The notes: generated by a model not told the origin, from the letters alone. A stretch of DNA of 64,000 nucleotides from Actinophytocola sp044466355 (GCF_044466355.1 NZ_JBITMQ010000019.1:136740-200739); one strand, 5' to 3'; shown: positions 34,534 through 44,087, counted from the stretch's first letter. Program-made: numbers and translations.

Positions 34534-35058
34534 ATGTCGATCGGACACACTCTGTTAGGACTGCTCGAACGCGGCCCGCGCCACGGGTACGACCTCAAGC
34601 GGGCGTACGACGAGCACTTCGGGCACGACCGCCCGCTGCACTACGGGCAGGTCTACGCGACCCTCTCGCGGCTGCTGAAGCACGGCCTCATCGAGGAGAG
34701 CGGCGTCGAACAGGGTGGCGGGCCGGACCGCAAGCGGTACACCGTCACGGCGGAGGGTGTCACCGACGTCGACAAGTGGCTCGGCACTCCGGAGAAGCCC
34801 GAGCTGTACATGCAGAGCACGCTCTACACGAAGGTCGTCATCGCGCTCATGTCCGAGCGGGACGCCCAGGACGTGCTCGACACCCAGCGGCACGCGCACC
34901 TGCGTGCCATGCGCGAGCTCACCGCCCGCAAGCGCGGCGGCGACCTCGCCGACCAGCTGATCTGCGACCACGCGCTCTTCCACCTCGAGGCCGACCTGCG
35001 CTGGCTGGAGCTGACAGCGGCCCGCATCGACGAACTACGAAGGCAAGTGACCCCATGA
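34534..35058 (+). CDS. PadR family transcriptional regulator
   Basis: This 174-residue protein has the winged helix of PadR (residues 1-80: IGHTLLGLLERGPRHGYDLKRAYDEHFG...YGQVYATLSRLLKHGLIEE...GPDRKRYTVTAEG) and a C-terminal dimerisation helix domain (residues 95-174). It probably represses the ABC transporter that follows, with which it shares a 4-nt overlap (ATGA). A perfect palindrome sits just upstream. Leu8 is encoded by the rare TTA codon (34555-34557), so translation may need bldA tRNA and link the transporter to development. Confidence 0.92.
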   Translation: MSIGHTLLGLLERGPRHGYDLKRAYDEHFGHDRPLHYGQVYATLSRLLKHGLIEESGVEQGGGPDRKRYTVTAEGVTDVDKWLGTPEKPELYMQSTLYTKVVIALMSERDAQDVLDTQRHAHLRAMRELTARKRGGDLADQLICDHALFHLEADLRWLELTAARIDELRRQVTP

Positions 35059-35732
35059 CGCAACCCCTGCTCGTGGCGACCGACGTCGTCAAGTCCTTCG
35101 GCCCGACCAAGGCGCTGGACGGCGCCAACATGTCCGTCCGCGCCGGTGAGGTCGTGGCCGTGATGGGCCCGTCCGGCTCCGGCAAGTCCACGATGCTGCA
35201 CTGCCTGGCCGGCATCATCCAGCCCGACTCGGGCACGGTGACGTACGACGGCAAGGAGCTGTCGGCCATGCCGGACCAGCCGCGCAGCACGCTGCGCCGC
35301 ACCGAGTTCGGCTTCGTGTTCCAGTTCGGGCAGCTCGTGCCCGAACTGTCGTGCGTGGAGAACGTGGCCCTGCCCATGCGGCTGGGCGGCATGAAGCGCC
35401 GCGACGCCGAGGCCAAGGCCCGCGTGTGGCTCGACCGGCTGGAGGTCGGCGACGCCGCCGGCAAGCGGCCCGGCGAGGTGTCCGGAGGTCAGGGGCAGCG
35501 GGTCGCGGTGGCCCGCGCGCTGGTCACGGGCCCGCGGGTGATCTTCGCCGACGAGCCGACCGGCGCACTGGACTCGCTGAACGGGGAGCACGTGATGCGC
35601 CTGCTCACCGAGGCCGCCCGCGACACCGGCGCCGCCGTGATCCTCGTGACCCACGAGCCGCGTGTCGCCGCGTACTCCGACCGCGAGGTCATCGTCAGGG
35701 ACGGCCACACGAGGCAGGTGGAGTTCGCGTGA
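35055..35732 (+). CDS. ABC transporter ATP-binding protein (MacB/LolD type)
   Basis: This 225-residue ATPase has Walker A GPSGSGKSTMLH (about 38-49), Q-loop FVFQFGQLVPELSCVENVALP, signature GEVSGGQGQRVAVARAL (about 137-153), Walker B VIFADEPTGALDS (about 158-170) and the H-loop VTHEPRVAAYSDR. It is of the lipoprotein/antimicrobial-peptide export class that pairs with FtsX-like permeases. It overlaps the PadR gene and the permease gene by 4 nt each, forming a regulator-ATPase-permease operon. Confidence 0.93.
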   Translation: MTQPLLVATDVVKSFGPTKALDGANMSVRAGEVVAVMGPSGSGKSTMLHCLAGIIQPDSGTVTYDGKELSAMPDQPRSTLRRTEFGFVFQFGQLVPELSCVENVALPMRLGGMKRRDAEAKARVWLDRLEVGDAAGKRPGEVSGGQGQRVAVARALVTGPRVIFADEPTGALDSLNGEHVMRLLTEAARDTGAAVILVTHEPRVAAYSDREVIVRDGHTRQVEFA

Positions 35733-38056
35733 GCCTCCGGGGGTGGATGAGCGACCTCGCCCTCGGGGTCCGGCTGGCCGTCGGGGGCGGCCGGACCTCG
35801 TGGGCGAGGCTCGCGCTCACGGCGGTGGGGATCGCCATCGCGACCGCCGTGCTGCTGGTGGGCGCGTCCACGGGCAACATGGCGCAACAGCGTGACCTGC
35901 GGCAGACCATCGACATGGTGGACGACCGGCCCGTCGAGGGCGTCGACCCGACCTACGTCGACAGCAACTACACGGAGTTCTTCGGGGAGTCCATCGACGT
36001 CAGCTACGTCGCGGCGACCGGGCCGAACCCGGTGAAACCGGACGCGCTGCCCACGCTGCCCGGGCCGGGCGAGATGTACGCGTCGCCCGCGCTGGCCGAG
36101 TTGCTGGCGTCGCCCGACGGGGACCTGCTGAAGCCGAGGTTCCCCGAGAAGGTGATCGGCACGCTCCCCCAGGAGCTGGTGCAGATGCCGGGCGACCTGC
36201 GGGCGTGGGTCGGCGTCGACGAGCAGGTCCTCGCCGACCTGCCGGCCATCACCGCGGCGTACGGCTTCGGTGTCGCCCCGGAACAGATCGCGCTTGATCC
36301 GGGGATGCTGGCGCTGTTGCTGGTGGGCGCGGTCGTGTTGCTGCTGCCGGTGTTCATCTTCGTGACGTCCGCCAGCCGCATCGCCGGTGCCGAACGGGAC
36401 CGCAGGCTCTCCGCGCTGCGGCTCGTCGGGTCCGGGTCGCGGCAGGTGCGCAGGATCGCGGCCGCCGAGTCGCTGGCAGGCACGCTCGTCGGCATGGTGC
36501 TCGGCGCGGTGGTGTTCGTGGTGGCGCGCCAGTTCACCGAGCAGGTCGACCTGTTCGGTGAGCGGGCGTACGTCTCCGACGTCGTGCCCGACCCGGTGCT
36601 GACGGTCCTGATCGTGCTGCTGATCCCGTCGCTGTCGGTGCTCACCGCGTTGTTCGCGTTGCGGCGCACGATCATCGAACCGCTCGGTGTCGTGCGGCAG
36701 AGCAAGCCCGTGCGCAGGCGCCTGTGGTGGCGGCTCGCGCTGATCGTGCTCGGTGTGGTCCTGCTGGTCACGCAGCTCGGCGCGGAGGACAACAGCGACA
36801 CGTGGGTGTGGGCCGTGAGCGGCGGCGCCGCGCTCCTGCTGATCGGCGTGCCGGTGCTGCTGCCGTGGCTGATCGAACGGGTCGCCGGACAGGTGGCGGG
36901 CGGACCGACGTCGTGGCTGCTCGCGATCCGCAGGCTCCAGCTGGACAGCGGCACGTCCGCGCGGGTCGTCGGCGGGGTCGCGGTCGTGCTGGCCGGTGCC
37001 ATCACGCTGCAGACCGTGCTCATGTCCGTCGCGGGCGACGTCGGGCTGCCCGGCGCCGCCGCGGAGGGGCCGCCGCCCGCCGTCGAGGTGTCGACGGACG
37101 CGGCGCGGGTGGCGACGGTGTCGAAGGACCTGGCCGCGGCCGACGGGGTGACGGACGTGCACGCCATCCGCTACTCGTCGCTGTCCGAGAAGGAGCGGAC
37201 CGACTCGGGGTTCAGCATGGTCGTGCTGGACTGCGCGGGCATCAGGGACCTGGTCAACCTCCGCGCCTGCGCCGACGGCGACGTGTTCCTGGTGCGGGAC
37301 GAGTACGTGCCCCCGCCGAAGCCGGGCGCGCCGCTCGAGTGGCGCGACTACCGGAACAAGTCGAACACCGACTGGGACCCGGAGAACTACGTGGTCACCG
37401 GCTCGTGGACGGTGCCGGCGGACGCGAAGACCATCGACCGGCCCGAGAACACGAACATCTACGCGTCGGTGATCGTGACCCCCGGCGCGGTCGACACGGC
37501 GGCGTTGCCGGACAGCGACTCCGCGAGCGTCTTCGCGATGGTCAGCGCCGACCTGGCGGCCGAACAGCTGGAAGGCATCCGCAACTCGGTGGCCGAACAC
37601 CGCGTCGGGACGTGGGTGTACTCCTTCAACACCGGCCCGGACCTCACCCAACGGGAGCAGACCTTCGTGGCGATCCGCACCGCGCTGTACGCGGGCTCGA
37701 TCTTCACACTGCTGCTGGCGGGCGTCAGCCTGCTGGTGCTGGCACTGGAACACATCCGCGAACGCCGCCGCACACTGGCGATGCTCACGGCGAGCGGCGT
37801 GCCCCGGGGTGTGCTGGGCCGGTCGCTGCTGTGGCAGGTGGCGCTGCCGATCGTGCTGGGCGTGGTGGTCGCGCTGATCACCGGCATCGGCCTGGCGGTG
37901 CTCGTGATGCGCCTGACGGAGGACCCGACGGTCATCGACTGGGGCGGTGTCGCGGTCCTGTGCGCGGGCGCCGTCGCACTGAGTCTCCTGGTGAGCGCCA
38001 TGACGATGCCGTTCCTCCGCAACGCCACCCGCCTGACGGCGCTGCGGACCGAGTAG
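35729..38056 (+). CDS. FtsX-like ABC permease
   Basis: A 775-residue permease with an N-terminal helix (LALTAVGIAIATAVLLVGAS) and an external domain (about 55-190). A first FtsX block follows (helices near 195-220, 245-270, 285-310), with helices at about 335-385 that lead to the second half. A second external domain (about 430-640) and three final helices (about 650-775) close the protein. This duplicated layout fits MacB/YtrF-like permeases that export lipoproteins or confer peptide resistance. The substrate is unknown. The external domains are large and not recognisable as enzymes. Confidence 0.9.
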   Translation: MSLRGWMSDLALGVRLAVGGGRTSWARLALTAVGIAIATAVLLVGASTGNMAQQRDLRQTIDMVDDRPVEGVDPTYVDSNYTEFFGESIDVSYVAATGPNPVKPDALPTLPGPGEMYASPALAELLASPDGDLLKPRFPEKVIGTLPQELVQMPGDLRAWVGVDEQVLADLPAITAAYGFGVAPEQIALDPGMLALLLVGAVVLLLPVFIFVTSASRIAGAERDRRLSALRLVGSGSRQVRRIAAAESLAGTLVGMVLGAVVFVVARQFTEQVDLFGERAYVSDVVPDPVLTVLIVLLIPSLSVLTALFALRRTIIEPLGVVRQSKPVRRRLWWRLALIVLGVVLLVTQLGAEDNSDTWVWAVSGGAALLLIGVPVLLPWLIERVAGQVAGGPTSWLLAIRRLQLDSGTSARVVGGVAVVLAGAITLQTVLMSVAGDVGLPGAAAEGPPPAVEVSTDAARVATVSKDLAAADGVTDVHAIRYSSLSEKERTDSGFSMVVLDCAGIRDLVNLRACADGDVFLVRDEYVPPPKPGAPLEWRDYRNKSNTDWDPENYVVTGSWTVPADAKTIDRPENTNIYASVIVTPGAVDTAALPDSDSASVFAMVSADLAAEQLEGIRNSVAEHRVGTWVYSFNTGPDLTQREQTFVAIRTALYAGSIFTLLLAGVSLLVLALEHIRERRRTLAMLTASGVPRGVLGRSLLWQVALPIVLGVVVALITGIGLAVLVMRLTEDPTVIDWGGVAVLCAGAVALSLLVSAMTMPFLRNATRLTALRTE

Positions 38057-38101
38057 CCGGACGCCGGGGAGAGGCCCGCCCGCCTCTCTCCGGCAGGCAC
38101 G

Positions 38102-39049
38102 TCACCCCGCCAGGTTCCAGGCGGAGCCCATGTGCCACGCGGCGCAGATGTTGACGTCCAGCAGGTACGCGCCCGCCGTCCCGCACTGCGTGGCGCCGGT
38201 GCCCGGGTCAAGGGGCTGCCCGTGGCCCATACCGGTGATCGTGTACGTCTCCACGACCGTCCGCCCGTTCGCCGCGTACATCGCGTGCGGATAACCGGCG
38301 ACCGTGTCCGTACTGGTCGGGGTCGCGGGGATGCCGTGCACGTTCGTCCACTGCTCGGCCAGTTCGGTCGCGTTCGACGGGCGGACCGTGTAGTCGGCGC
38401 TGCCCTGCCAGATGCTGACCGTCGGCCACGGACCCGTGTGCGACGACGCCGCCCGCACCGCGTCGCCCAGAGCCGTGGGCGACTGGTTCTTGCCGGGGTT
38501 CATGCACGAGAACGCGTCCATCATCGTCGTCGCGCACCGGTACGCGATGCCCGCGACGACACCGCCGCCCGCGAACATCTCCGGGTAGGTCGCCAGCATG
38601 ACCGCCGTCATCGCGCCGCCCGCCGACAGACCGGTGACGTGCACCCGCGACGCGTTCGCGCCGGTGTCGGCGACCGTCTTGCGCACCATCTGCGCGATCG
38701 ACTCCGCCTCACCCTGCCCGCGGGTGGTGTCACCGCGCTCGAACCAGTTGAAGCACCTGTTGAAGTTGTTGGCACTCTGCTGTTCCGGCAGCACCACCGC
38801 GAACCGCAGCCGGTCGGCCAGCTCGGTCCACCCCGAGCCGGTGCCGTACCCGGTCGCGTTCTGCGTGCAGCCGTGCAACGCGACGACCACCGGTCTGCCC
38901 GTCGGCAGGTTCGCCGGGACGTACCGGTACATCTTCAGGTTGCCGGGGTTGCTCCCGAAGCTCGGCACGGGTTCCACGGCGGCCGCCGCCGGGGTCGCGC
39001 CGACGAACGTGAACAGGAGTGCGGCCACCAGGGCCATGGCTCGGAACAT
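38102..39049 (-). CDS. Secreted esterase, PHB-depolymerase/LpqC family
   Basis: A 315-residue protein. The signal peptide is MFRAMALVAALLFTFVGATPAAAA. The mature part has the oxyanion motif VVALHGCTQNATGY near 55, lipase box GLSAGGAMT near 145, and catalytic Asp/His candidates in GSADYTVRP and GMGHGQPL. This matches the extracellular PHB depolymerase/feruloyl-acetylxylan esterase family (PF10503). The four or more Cys suggest disulfides. ATG 39049 is chosen to begin at the signal peptide. It is divergent from a second secreted hydrolase gene at 39202. Confidence 0.9.
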   Translation of the reverse strand: MFRAMALVAALLFTFVGATPAAAAVEPVPSFGSNPGNLKMYRYVPANLPTGRPVVVALHGCTQNATGYGTGSGWTELADRLRFAVVLPEQQSANNFNRCFNWFERGDTTRGQGEAESIAQMVRKTVADTGANASRVHVTGLSAGGAMTAVMLATYPEMFAGGGVVAGIAYRCATTMMDAFSCMNPGKNQSPTALGDAVRAASSHTGPWPTVSIWQGSADYTVRPSNATELAEQWTNVHGIPATPTSTDTVAGYPHAMYAANGRTVVETYTITGMGHGQPLDPGTGATQCGTAGAYLLDVNICAAWHMGSAWNLAG

Positions 39050-39201
39050 GCCGTCACCACCTCGTTGTGTTTCGGCTGTTCTCACTCACGGTAGGCGTGC
39101 GGTCGCGGCGTGTTGAGAGTGGTCGCCACCACATTCAGGCAGCGGTTTGTGGTGGCGGCACTCATTTCCGGGCGCGCGGAAGGCTTCTACTTTTCTGGGC
39201 T

Positions 39202-40461
39202 ATGCGTGCTGCCCTGGTCGCTGTAGCCCTGGTCGCCATGTCCACCCCAGCCGTCGCCGCGGCGCAACCGCACGACTGCGCCCGTCTCCACGTGCCGATG
39301 GCGCAGCGGCAGGTGGTGTCCTGCCTCGACGAGCTGACGACCGCCGGCACGGTCGCGTCCGGCCACACCGTCGAAGCCGACTGGGCCGGTCTCACCCAGG
39401 TGTCGCTGCCGCGACCCAGTGGTGTGCCGGGCATCCAGGTCGACGGCTACTTCCCGGACACGTCCACCACGAACGCCAACAACGGGTGGAACCACGACGC
39501 CCAGTTCGTGCTGCGGCTGCCCGACCGGTGGAACGGCGGCCTGGTCGTGAGCGGCTCGCCGGGCTCGCGGCGCCAGTACGCGAACGACCGCGCGATCGCG
39601 GACTTCGTGCTGGCCAAGGGCTACGCGTTCGCCGCGACCGACAAGGGCAACACCGGCGTCACCTTCTACCACGACGGCCGCCGCCCCGGCGACGCCGTCG
39701 CCGAGTGGAACCACCGCGTCACCCAGCTGACGATCGCCGCGAAAGCCGTTGTGGCACAACGCTATGGACGCGTGCCCGACACCACGCTGGCCGCGGGCAT
39801 CTCGAACGGCGGCTACCTGGTGCGGTGGCAGCTGGAGAACGCGCCGTGGCTGTACGACGGCGGCGTCGACTGGGAGGGCACGCTCTGGACGACGGACGGC
39901 CCGAACCTGCTGACGTTCCTGCCGCCCGCGATGAAGAACTACCCGGCGTACGCGGCGGGTTCGGCGGAAGCGCACGACGCGATGCTGGCCGCGGGGTACG
40001 CGCCGGGCTCGGAGTTCCTGTGGCCGTTCCACCACCAGGTCTACTGGGACCTCACGCAACGCACGTACCGCGAGGAGTTCGACCCGGCCTACGACGGCGA
40101 CCTGGACGCCGGAATCCCGTACTGCGCGAGTGGAACCCCGAACTGCGACGCCGACTACGACTACGCGTCCCGTCCCGCGTCGGTGAAGGCGGCGGTCGCG
40201 AAGGTCGCGCTGACGGGTCGCATCGGCAAGCCGCTGATCACGGTGCAGGGCACGCTCGACACGTTGCTGCCGATCAGCCAGAGCGGTGACGCGTACGCCG
40301 CCATGATCCGCGACGTGGGCCGCGGGCAGCTGCACCGCTACCACCGCATCGAGAACGGCACCCACACCGACGGCCTGGTGGACGCGTTCCCCGGCAAGCT
40401 CGTCCCGCTGGCGCCGGAGTTCCACAAGGCGATCACCGAGCTGGAGAACTGGCTGCGTTGA
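39202..40461 (+). CDS. Secreted alpha/beta hydrolase (tannase/3HB-oligomer hydrolase-like)
   Basis: A 419-residue protein with signal peptide MRAALVAVALVAMSTPAVAAA. The fold shows VVSGSPGSRRQYAND (oxyanion region near 115), the nucleophile elbow AAGISNGGYLV near 200 and a late GTLDTLLPISQSGDAYAAMI with the acid. C-terminal NGTHTDGLVDAF has the catalytic His. The GxSxGG pattern suggests relatives of tannase or 3-hydroxybutyrate-oligomer hydrolase. With the divergent PHB-type esterase it may break down external polyesters. The substrate is unproven. Its end overlaps the convergent MFS gene by 29 bp. Confidence 0.8.
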   Translation: MRAALVAVALVAMSTPAVAAAQPHDCARLHVPMAQRQVVSCLDELTTAGTVASGHTVEADWAGLTQVSLPRPSGVPGIQVDGYFPDTSTTNANNGWNHDAQFVLRLPDRWNGGLVVSGSPGSRRQYANDRAIADFVLAKGYAFAATDKGNTGVTFYHDGRRPGDAVAEWNHRVTQLTIAAKAVVAQRYGRVPDTTLAAGISNGGYLVRWQLENAPWLYDGGVDWEGTLWTTDGPNLLTFLPPAMKNYPAYAAGSAEAHDAMLAAGYAPGSEFLWPFHHQVYWDLTQRTYREEFDPAYDGDLDAGIPYCASGTPNCDADYDYASRPASVKAAVAKVALTGRIGKPLITVQGTLDTLLPISQSGDAYAAMIRDVGRGQLHRYHRIENGTHTDGLVDAFPGKLVPLAPEFHKAITELENWLR

Positions 40462-41569
40462 GCGAGCGGAACCCGGCCGCACCACCGGCCGCGGCCACCG
40501 CGACCACGGCCCACGGCACCCACACCCCGGCCGCGAACAACGCGACGACGGCGGGCGCGAGCACCCCGGGCACGGTGAACGCGTACTGGAACGCGGCGAG
40601 ATGCCACCCGCGCGACGCGGCGGGCGCCATGGCGACGGCGAGCGCGTTGGCACGTGCCCCGAAGAGGACGGCGCCGGCGGCGAGCACGAGCGCCGTGACG
40701 AGCAGCCATGCGGGCCGCCAACCGCCGGGAAGAGCAGCGGCGACAAGGCACAACCCGCACCACAGGACGATCAGCAGGGCGGCGTAGGAGAGCGTGGTGG
40801 TGCGCGGCAGGTTCCGGGTCATCCGTACCGCGAACGTCCCGCAGGTGCTGGTGACGGCGGTGTGCAGGGCGAGGACGAGCCCGGGAAGCCAGGTGGGCGC
40901 GCCGAGGTCGAGCACGTAGACCGGCAGGCCGACGAGGAAGAAGTCCGTCGCGAGCGCGACGAGCCCGGTGACGACGACCAACCGGAGGAACCGCGCGGAT
41001 ACCCGCCCACCGGCGACGCCCGGCGGTGACACGTGCGGCGCCCGCACCCGGGCGGCGAGCACCAGGGCACACACGACGAAACTGACGGCGTTCACCGCGA
41101 CCGCGACCCGCAGCGCACCCATGGTCAACAACCCACCGGCGGCGAACGCCCCGAGCCCGAAGCAGGCGGACCGAACCATCCCGACCACGGCGAAGGGGTG
41201 GTCCTTGTCCCGCTCCCCGACGACGTCGGAGATCAAGGCGAACAGGGAGCTGTAGAAGAGCTGCTGCCCTGCCGAAAGCAGACAGGTCGCGACGGCGACC
41301 ATCGCGACCCCGTCGGCAACGAGAAACCCCACGGTGCCAAGCGCTTGCACCACCTGAGACGCGATCACGACCGGCCGGGGCCCGACCCGGTCGACGAACC
41401 GCCCGGCCACCGGCGGCACGAGCAACCCGACCACGGTGCCCGCGGTGACCGTCACCCCGGCCACGGCGAGCGGCAACCCGACCTCGCGGGTGGCATAGAC
41501 CAAGGTGAGTGGCAGGAAGAGCCCGGACCCGAAGTTGTCGACCCCCAGCGCGATCAAGAGCGGCAGCAC
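40433..41569 (-). CDS. MFS transporter
   Basis: A 378-residue membrane protein with about twelve hydrophobic helices in two halves. It has GRFVDRVGPRPVVIASQ, the loop 2-3 motif of the major facilitator family, near residue 55. The first helix holds LGVDNFGSGLFLPLTLVYAT. Drug- or metabolite-efflux members look like this. GTG 41569 begins at the first membrane helix. It is convergent with the hydrolase gene and no local pathway suggests a substrate. Confidence 0.85.
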   Translation of the reverse strand: MLPLLIALGVDNFGSGLFLPLTLVYATREVGLPLAVAGVTVTAGTVVGLLVPPVAGRFVDRVGPRPVVIASQVVQALGTVGFLVADGVAMVAVATCLLSAGQQLFYSSLFALISDVVGERDKDHPFAVVGMVRSACFGLGAFAAGGLLTMGALRVAVAVNAVSFVVCALVLAARVRAPHVSPPGVAGGRVSARFLRLVVVTGLVALATDFFLVGLPVYVLDLGAPTWLPGLVLALHTAVTSTCGTFAVRMTRNLPRTTTLSYAALLIVLWCGLCLVAAALPGGWRPAWLLVTALVLAAGAVLFGARANALAVAMAPAASRGWHLAAFQYAFTVPGVLAPAVVALFAAGVWVPWAVVAVAAAGGAAGFRSLNAASSPAR

Positions 41570-41594
41570 CGAACACGTCTACCAGAGATCCAGT

Positions 41595-41700
41595 TGTCCA
41601 CAGCCGCACCAGTTGTCCACAACCAAGATCGACATCGCCCCCACCGTCGGCATGCACCGGTAGACTGGCAAGCGGGGAGCCCCCGGGAATGGGTGGGGGC
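41595..41700. repeat. Composite intergenic element, copy A (two DnaA-type boxes, TAGACT motif)
   Basis: Box 1 TTGTCCACA (41595-41603) and box 2 TTGTCCACA (41614-41622) are 19 bp apart, joined by GCCGCACCAG. GGTAGACTGGCAAG begins at 41659 and a GGGGAGCCCCCGGGAATGGG stretch follows. The same order and spacing occur at 53598. TTGTCCACA is the actinobacterial DnaA-box form. Confidence 0.75.
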
Positions 41701-41787
41701 CGACATCACGTCCCGGGGCCGATCGAGTTCGGCGTTTTCGCTGGTCGGGCGCCGGTTTCGGGGTTCACGGAAGGGGGACCCGGCCTG

Positions 41788-42126
41788 CTACCAGTGGCCG
41801 TTCGCCTTGGCCGCGTCGATGGCCGCCTGCCCGGCGGGCGTCATCAACCCTCGCGCGATCAACCGCCCCGCGCGCTCCCGGTTCAACGCGCTCCACGAAC
41901 TCCGCGCCCGCCGAGGCGTGAACCGCAACCGCGAGTGCGCGGCGTCGTGCTTGCGGTGCAACCCGTCGATCCACCCGAAGCACAACGCCTGCTCGACCGC
42001 CTCCTCGTACCGCACCCCGGGCAACCCCTTGTGCGGAATCACCAACCACACCTCGGAAGCGGACGCGCAGTGCGCCGCCAGCCACGACCGCCATTCGCCG
42101 GGAGTGAGCACCTCGATGATGTCCAT
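41788..42126 (-). CDS. YdeI/OmpD-associated family protein
   Basis: A 112-residue cytoplasmic protein with EWRSWLAAHCASASEVWLVIPHKGLPGVRYEEAVEQALCFGWIDGLHRKHD, then RFTPRRARSSWSALNRERAGRLIARGLMTPAGQAAIDAAKANGHW. These blocks are characteristic of the YdeI/OmpD-associated family (bacteriocin-protection YdeI). Here the protein is short, with just the core and not the longer C-terminal part of some relatives. Its biochemical role is unknown. It stands alone on the minus strand. Confidence 0.87.
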   Translation of the reverse strand: MDIIEVLTPGEWRSWLAAHCASASEVWLVIPHKGLPGVRYEEAVEQALCFGWIDGLHRKHDAAHSRLRFTPRRARSSWSALNRERAGRLIARGLMTPAGQAAIDAAKANGHW

Positions 42127-42167
42127 GCACCCATGGTCGCGACCAAAGTGCTCACCTCATGAGCGCT

Positions 42168-44087
42168 TTACCCGTGCAGTTGGTGCAACCGCAACGCGAT
42201 CTGGATCTCCAGCGCCCGCGCGGGTGTCTGCCAGTCCTCACCCAGCAACGACGCGATCCGGTCCAACCGCTGCACGACCGTGTTCACGTGGACGTGCAGC
42301 ACGTCCTTGGCCCGCGTCAGGTTCGTCCCGCACTCGAAGTACGCCCGCAACGTCGCCACGAGGTCCGTCCCCCGCCGGGCGTCGTACTCGAGCACCGGCC
42401 CGAGCGTGGCCCGCACGTACCCCGACAGGTCGGTCCGGTCCCCGATCAACTGCCCGACGAACCCGAGGTCCGCCAACGCGGCTCCGTGGCCGACCCGCCC
42501 CAGCGCGAGCAACGACCGCACACACCGCCGCGCCTCGTCCGCGGCAGCGGCCAGCGCGGCGGGCCCGGCGGCGGGCCCGGACGCACCGACCGTCACCGGC
42601 GCCTCCACCGACGCGGACAGCGACGTCGCCAACCGGGCGGCCAGCTCCGCCGGATCGCCGTCCGCCACCAGCAGCACCACCTGCTCCGCGTGCAACCCGA
42701 CCAGCGTCGCGAACCGGCCGCACGCCATCGCCAGCCTGCGCCGCGGCACACCGTCGACGTGCGCGATCAGCACCGCGTGCGGCGCCGCCAGGTCGATCCC
42801 CAGCCGCCGCCCCCGCGCCAGCAACGCCGCCGGATTCCGGTCCGGCGCGGTCAGCAGATCGGTGAGCAGCTCACCGCGGACCTCGTCCTCCGCCTTGGCC
42901 ACGGACCGCCGCAGCAGCAACAGCAGTGCCGCCACCACGCACGCCCGCTCGAACAACCGCCGGTCCGCCTCGTCGAGGGCCGCGCGGCCCGTCAGCACGA
43001 GGCTGCCCAGCAGCTCGGGCCCGGCCAGCACCGCACACACCCACTGGTCACCGACCCGCACCGCCCGGCCCGCGGCACGCGAGGCCGCGACCGCCTCCTC
43101 GGGCCACGTGACCTTCGCGCTCGCCGCGCCCGCGAAGCCGGACCGGACCGGCGCGTTGCCGGTGCCGACGACCGGCGGGGCGGCCGCCGCCACCCGCGCC
43201 AGCTCGACGCCCGCGGCGTCGAAGAACACGATGCCGCCGCCGAGGACCTCCGCGACCTCCGCCGCCACCTGCGCGACGTCGCCGCCGCGCAGCACCAGTT
43301 CCATGAGCCGGTCGTGCGCGTCCTCCGCGCGGCGCATCGCCTCGTTGCCCGCGCTGATCGTCTCGTTCGCACGCCGGGTCTCCGCCAGCAGCTGCGCGTT
43401 GTCGATGGCGATGGCGGCGTGGTCGGCGAGCGACGACAGCAGCGCGACCTCGTCCGCGGTGAACTCGCGGCGTTGCCGGTCGGCGGCGAACAACACGCCG
43501 ATCACCTTGCTGCCCAGCATGAGCGGCACGCCGAGAATGCCGACCATCTGTTCCGCCGACACCGCGTCGTCGATCGACACGGTGTGCGCGAACCGGGGGT
43601 CCGACAGGTAGTCGGCCGACGCGTACGGGTGGGCCGTCTGCGCCACGAGACCGCCGAGACCCTCGCCGTGGCCGATGCGCAGCCGCGGCAGCAGCGACGA
43701 CACCGAACCGTCGGTGACCCGCATGTACGTGGTCCCCGCGGCCTCGTCGTTGAGCGACAGGTACGACAGGTCCACCCGCAGCAGCATCCTGGCCCGGTGC
43801 ACGATCGACCGCAGCACCTCGTCGAGGTCACGCAGCTTCGACAGGTCGCTCGCCGTGTCGAACAGCGCCCGCAGCTCGGCCTCGCGGCGGCGGTGCTCGG
43901 TCAGCGTGTGCCGGATCCGCAGCGCCACCTCGGTGGCTCGCGCCAGCTCCTGGTGGTCGGCGTCGGAGAGCCCCGCCGACCGCGCCGCGACGGGGACGTG
44001 CGCGAGCTGCTCGCCGCTCGCATCGGCGGCGAGCAGGTCGAGCAGCTTGCGCACGGCGTCGTTGACGGCCACATCCACGCTGGTCAT
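42168..44087 (-). CDS. GAF-domain PucR/CdaR-type regulator
   Basis: A 639-residue regulator. A short N-terminal helical part is followed by a GAF domain (about 85-235; LDEVLRSIVHRARMLLRVDLSYLSLND...GEGLGGLVAQTAHPY...GVPLMLGSKVIGVLFAADR). A coiled linker and a second sensory region follow, then a C-terminal PucR helix-turn-helix (AYFECGTNLTRAKDVLHVHVNTVVQRLDRIASLLG, about 585-620). It overlaps the MHS transporter gene by 4 nt, so it probably senses the transported metabolite and controls that transporter. The effector is unknown. Confidence 0.9.
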   Translation of the reverse strand: MTSVDVAVNDAVRKLLDLLAADASGEQLAHVPVAARSAGLSDADHQELARATEVALRIRHTLTEHRRREAELRALFDTASDLSKLRDLDEVLRSIVHRARMLLRVDLSYLSLNDEAAGTTYMRVTDGSVSSLLPRLRIGHGEGLGGLVAQTAHPYASADYLSDPRFAHTVSIDDAVSAEQMVGILGVPLMLGSKVIGVLFAADRQRREFTADEVALLSSLADHAAIAIDNAQLLAETRRANETISAGNEAMRRAEDAHDRLMELVLRGGDVAQVAAEVAEVLGGGIVFFDAAGVELARVAAAAPPVVGTGNAPVRSGFAGAASAKVTWPEEAVAASRAAGRAVRVGDQWVCAVLAGPELLGSLVLTGRAALDEADRRLFERACVVAALLLLLRRSVAKAEDEVRGELLTDLLTAPDRNPAALLARGRRLGIDLAAPHAVLIAHVDGVPRRRLAMACGRFATLVGLHAEQVVLLVADGDPAELAARLATSLSASVEAPVTVGASGPAAGPAALAAAADEARRCVRSLLALGRVGHGAALADLGFVGQLIGDRTDLSGYVRATLGPVLEYDARRGTDLVATLRAYFECGTNLTRAKDVLHVHVNTVVQRLDRIASLLGEDWQTPARALEIQIALRLHQLHG

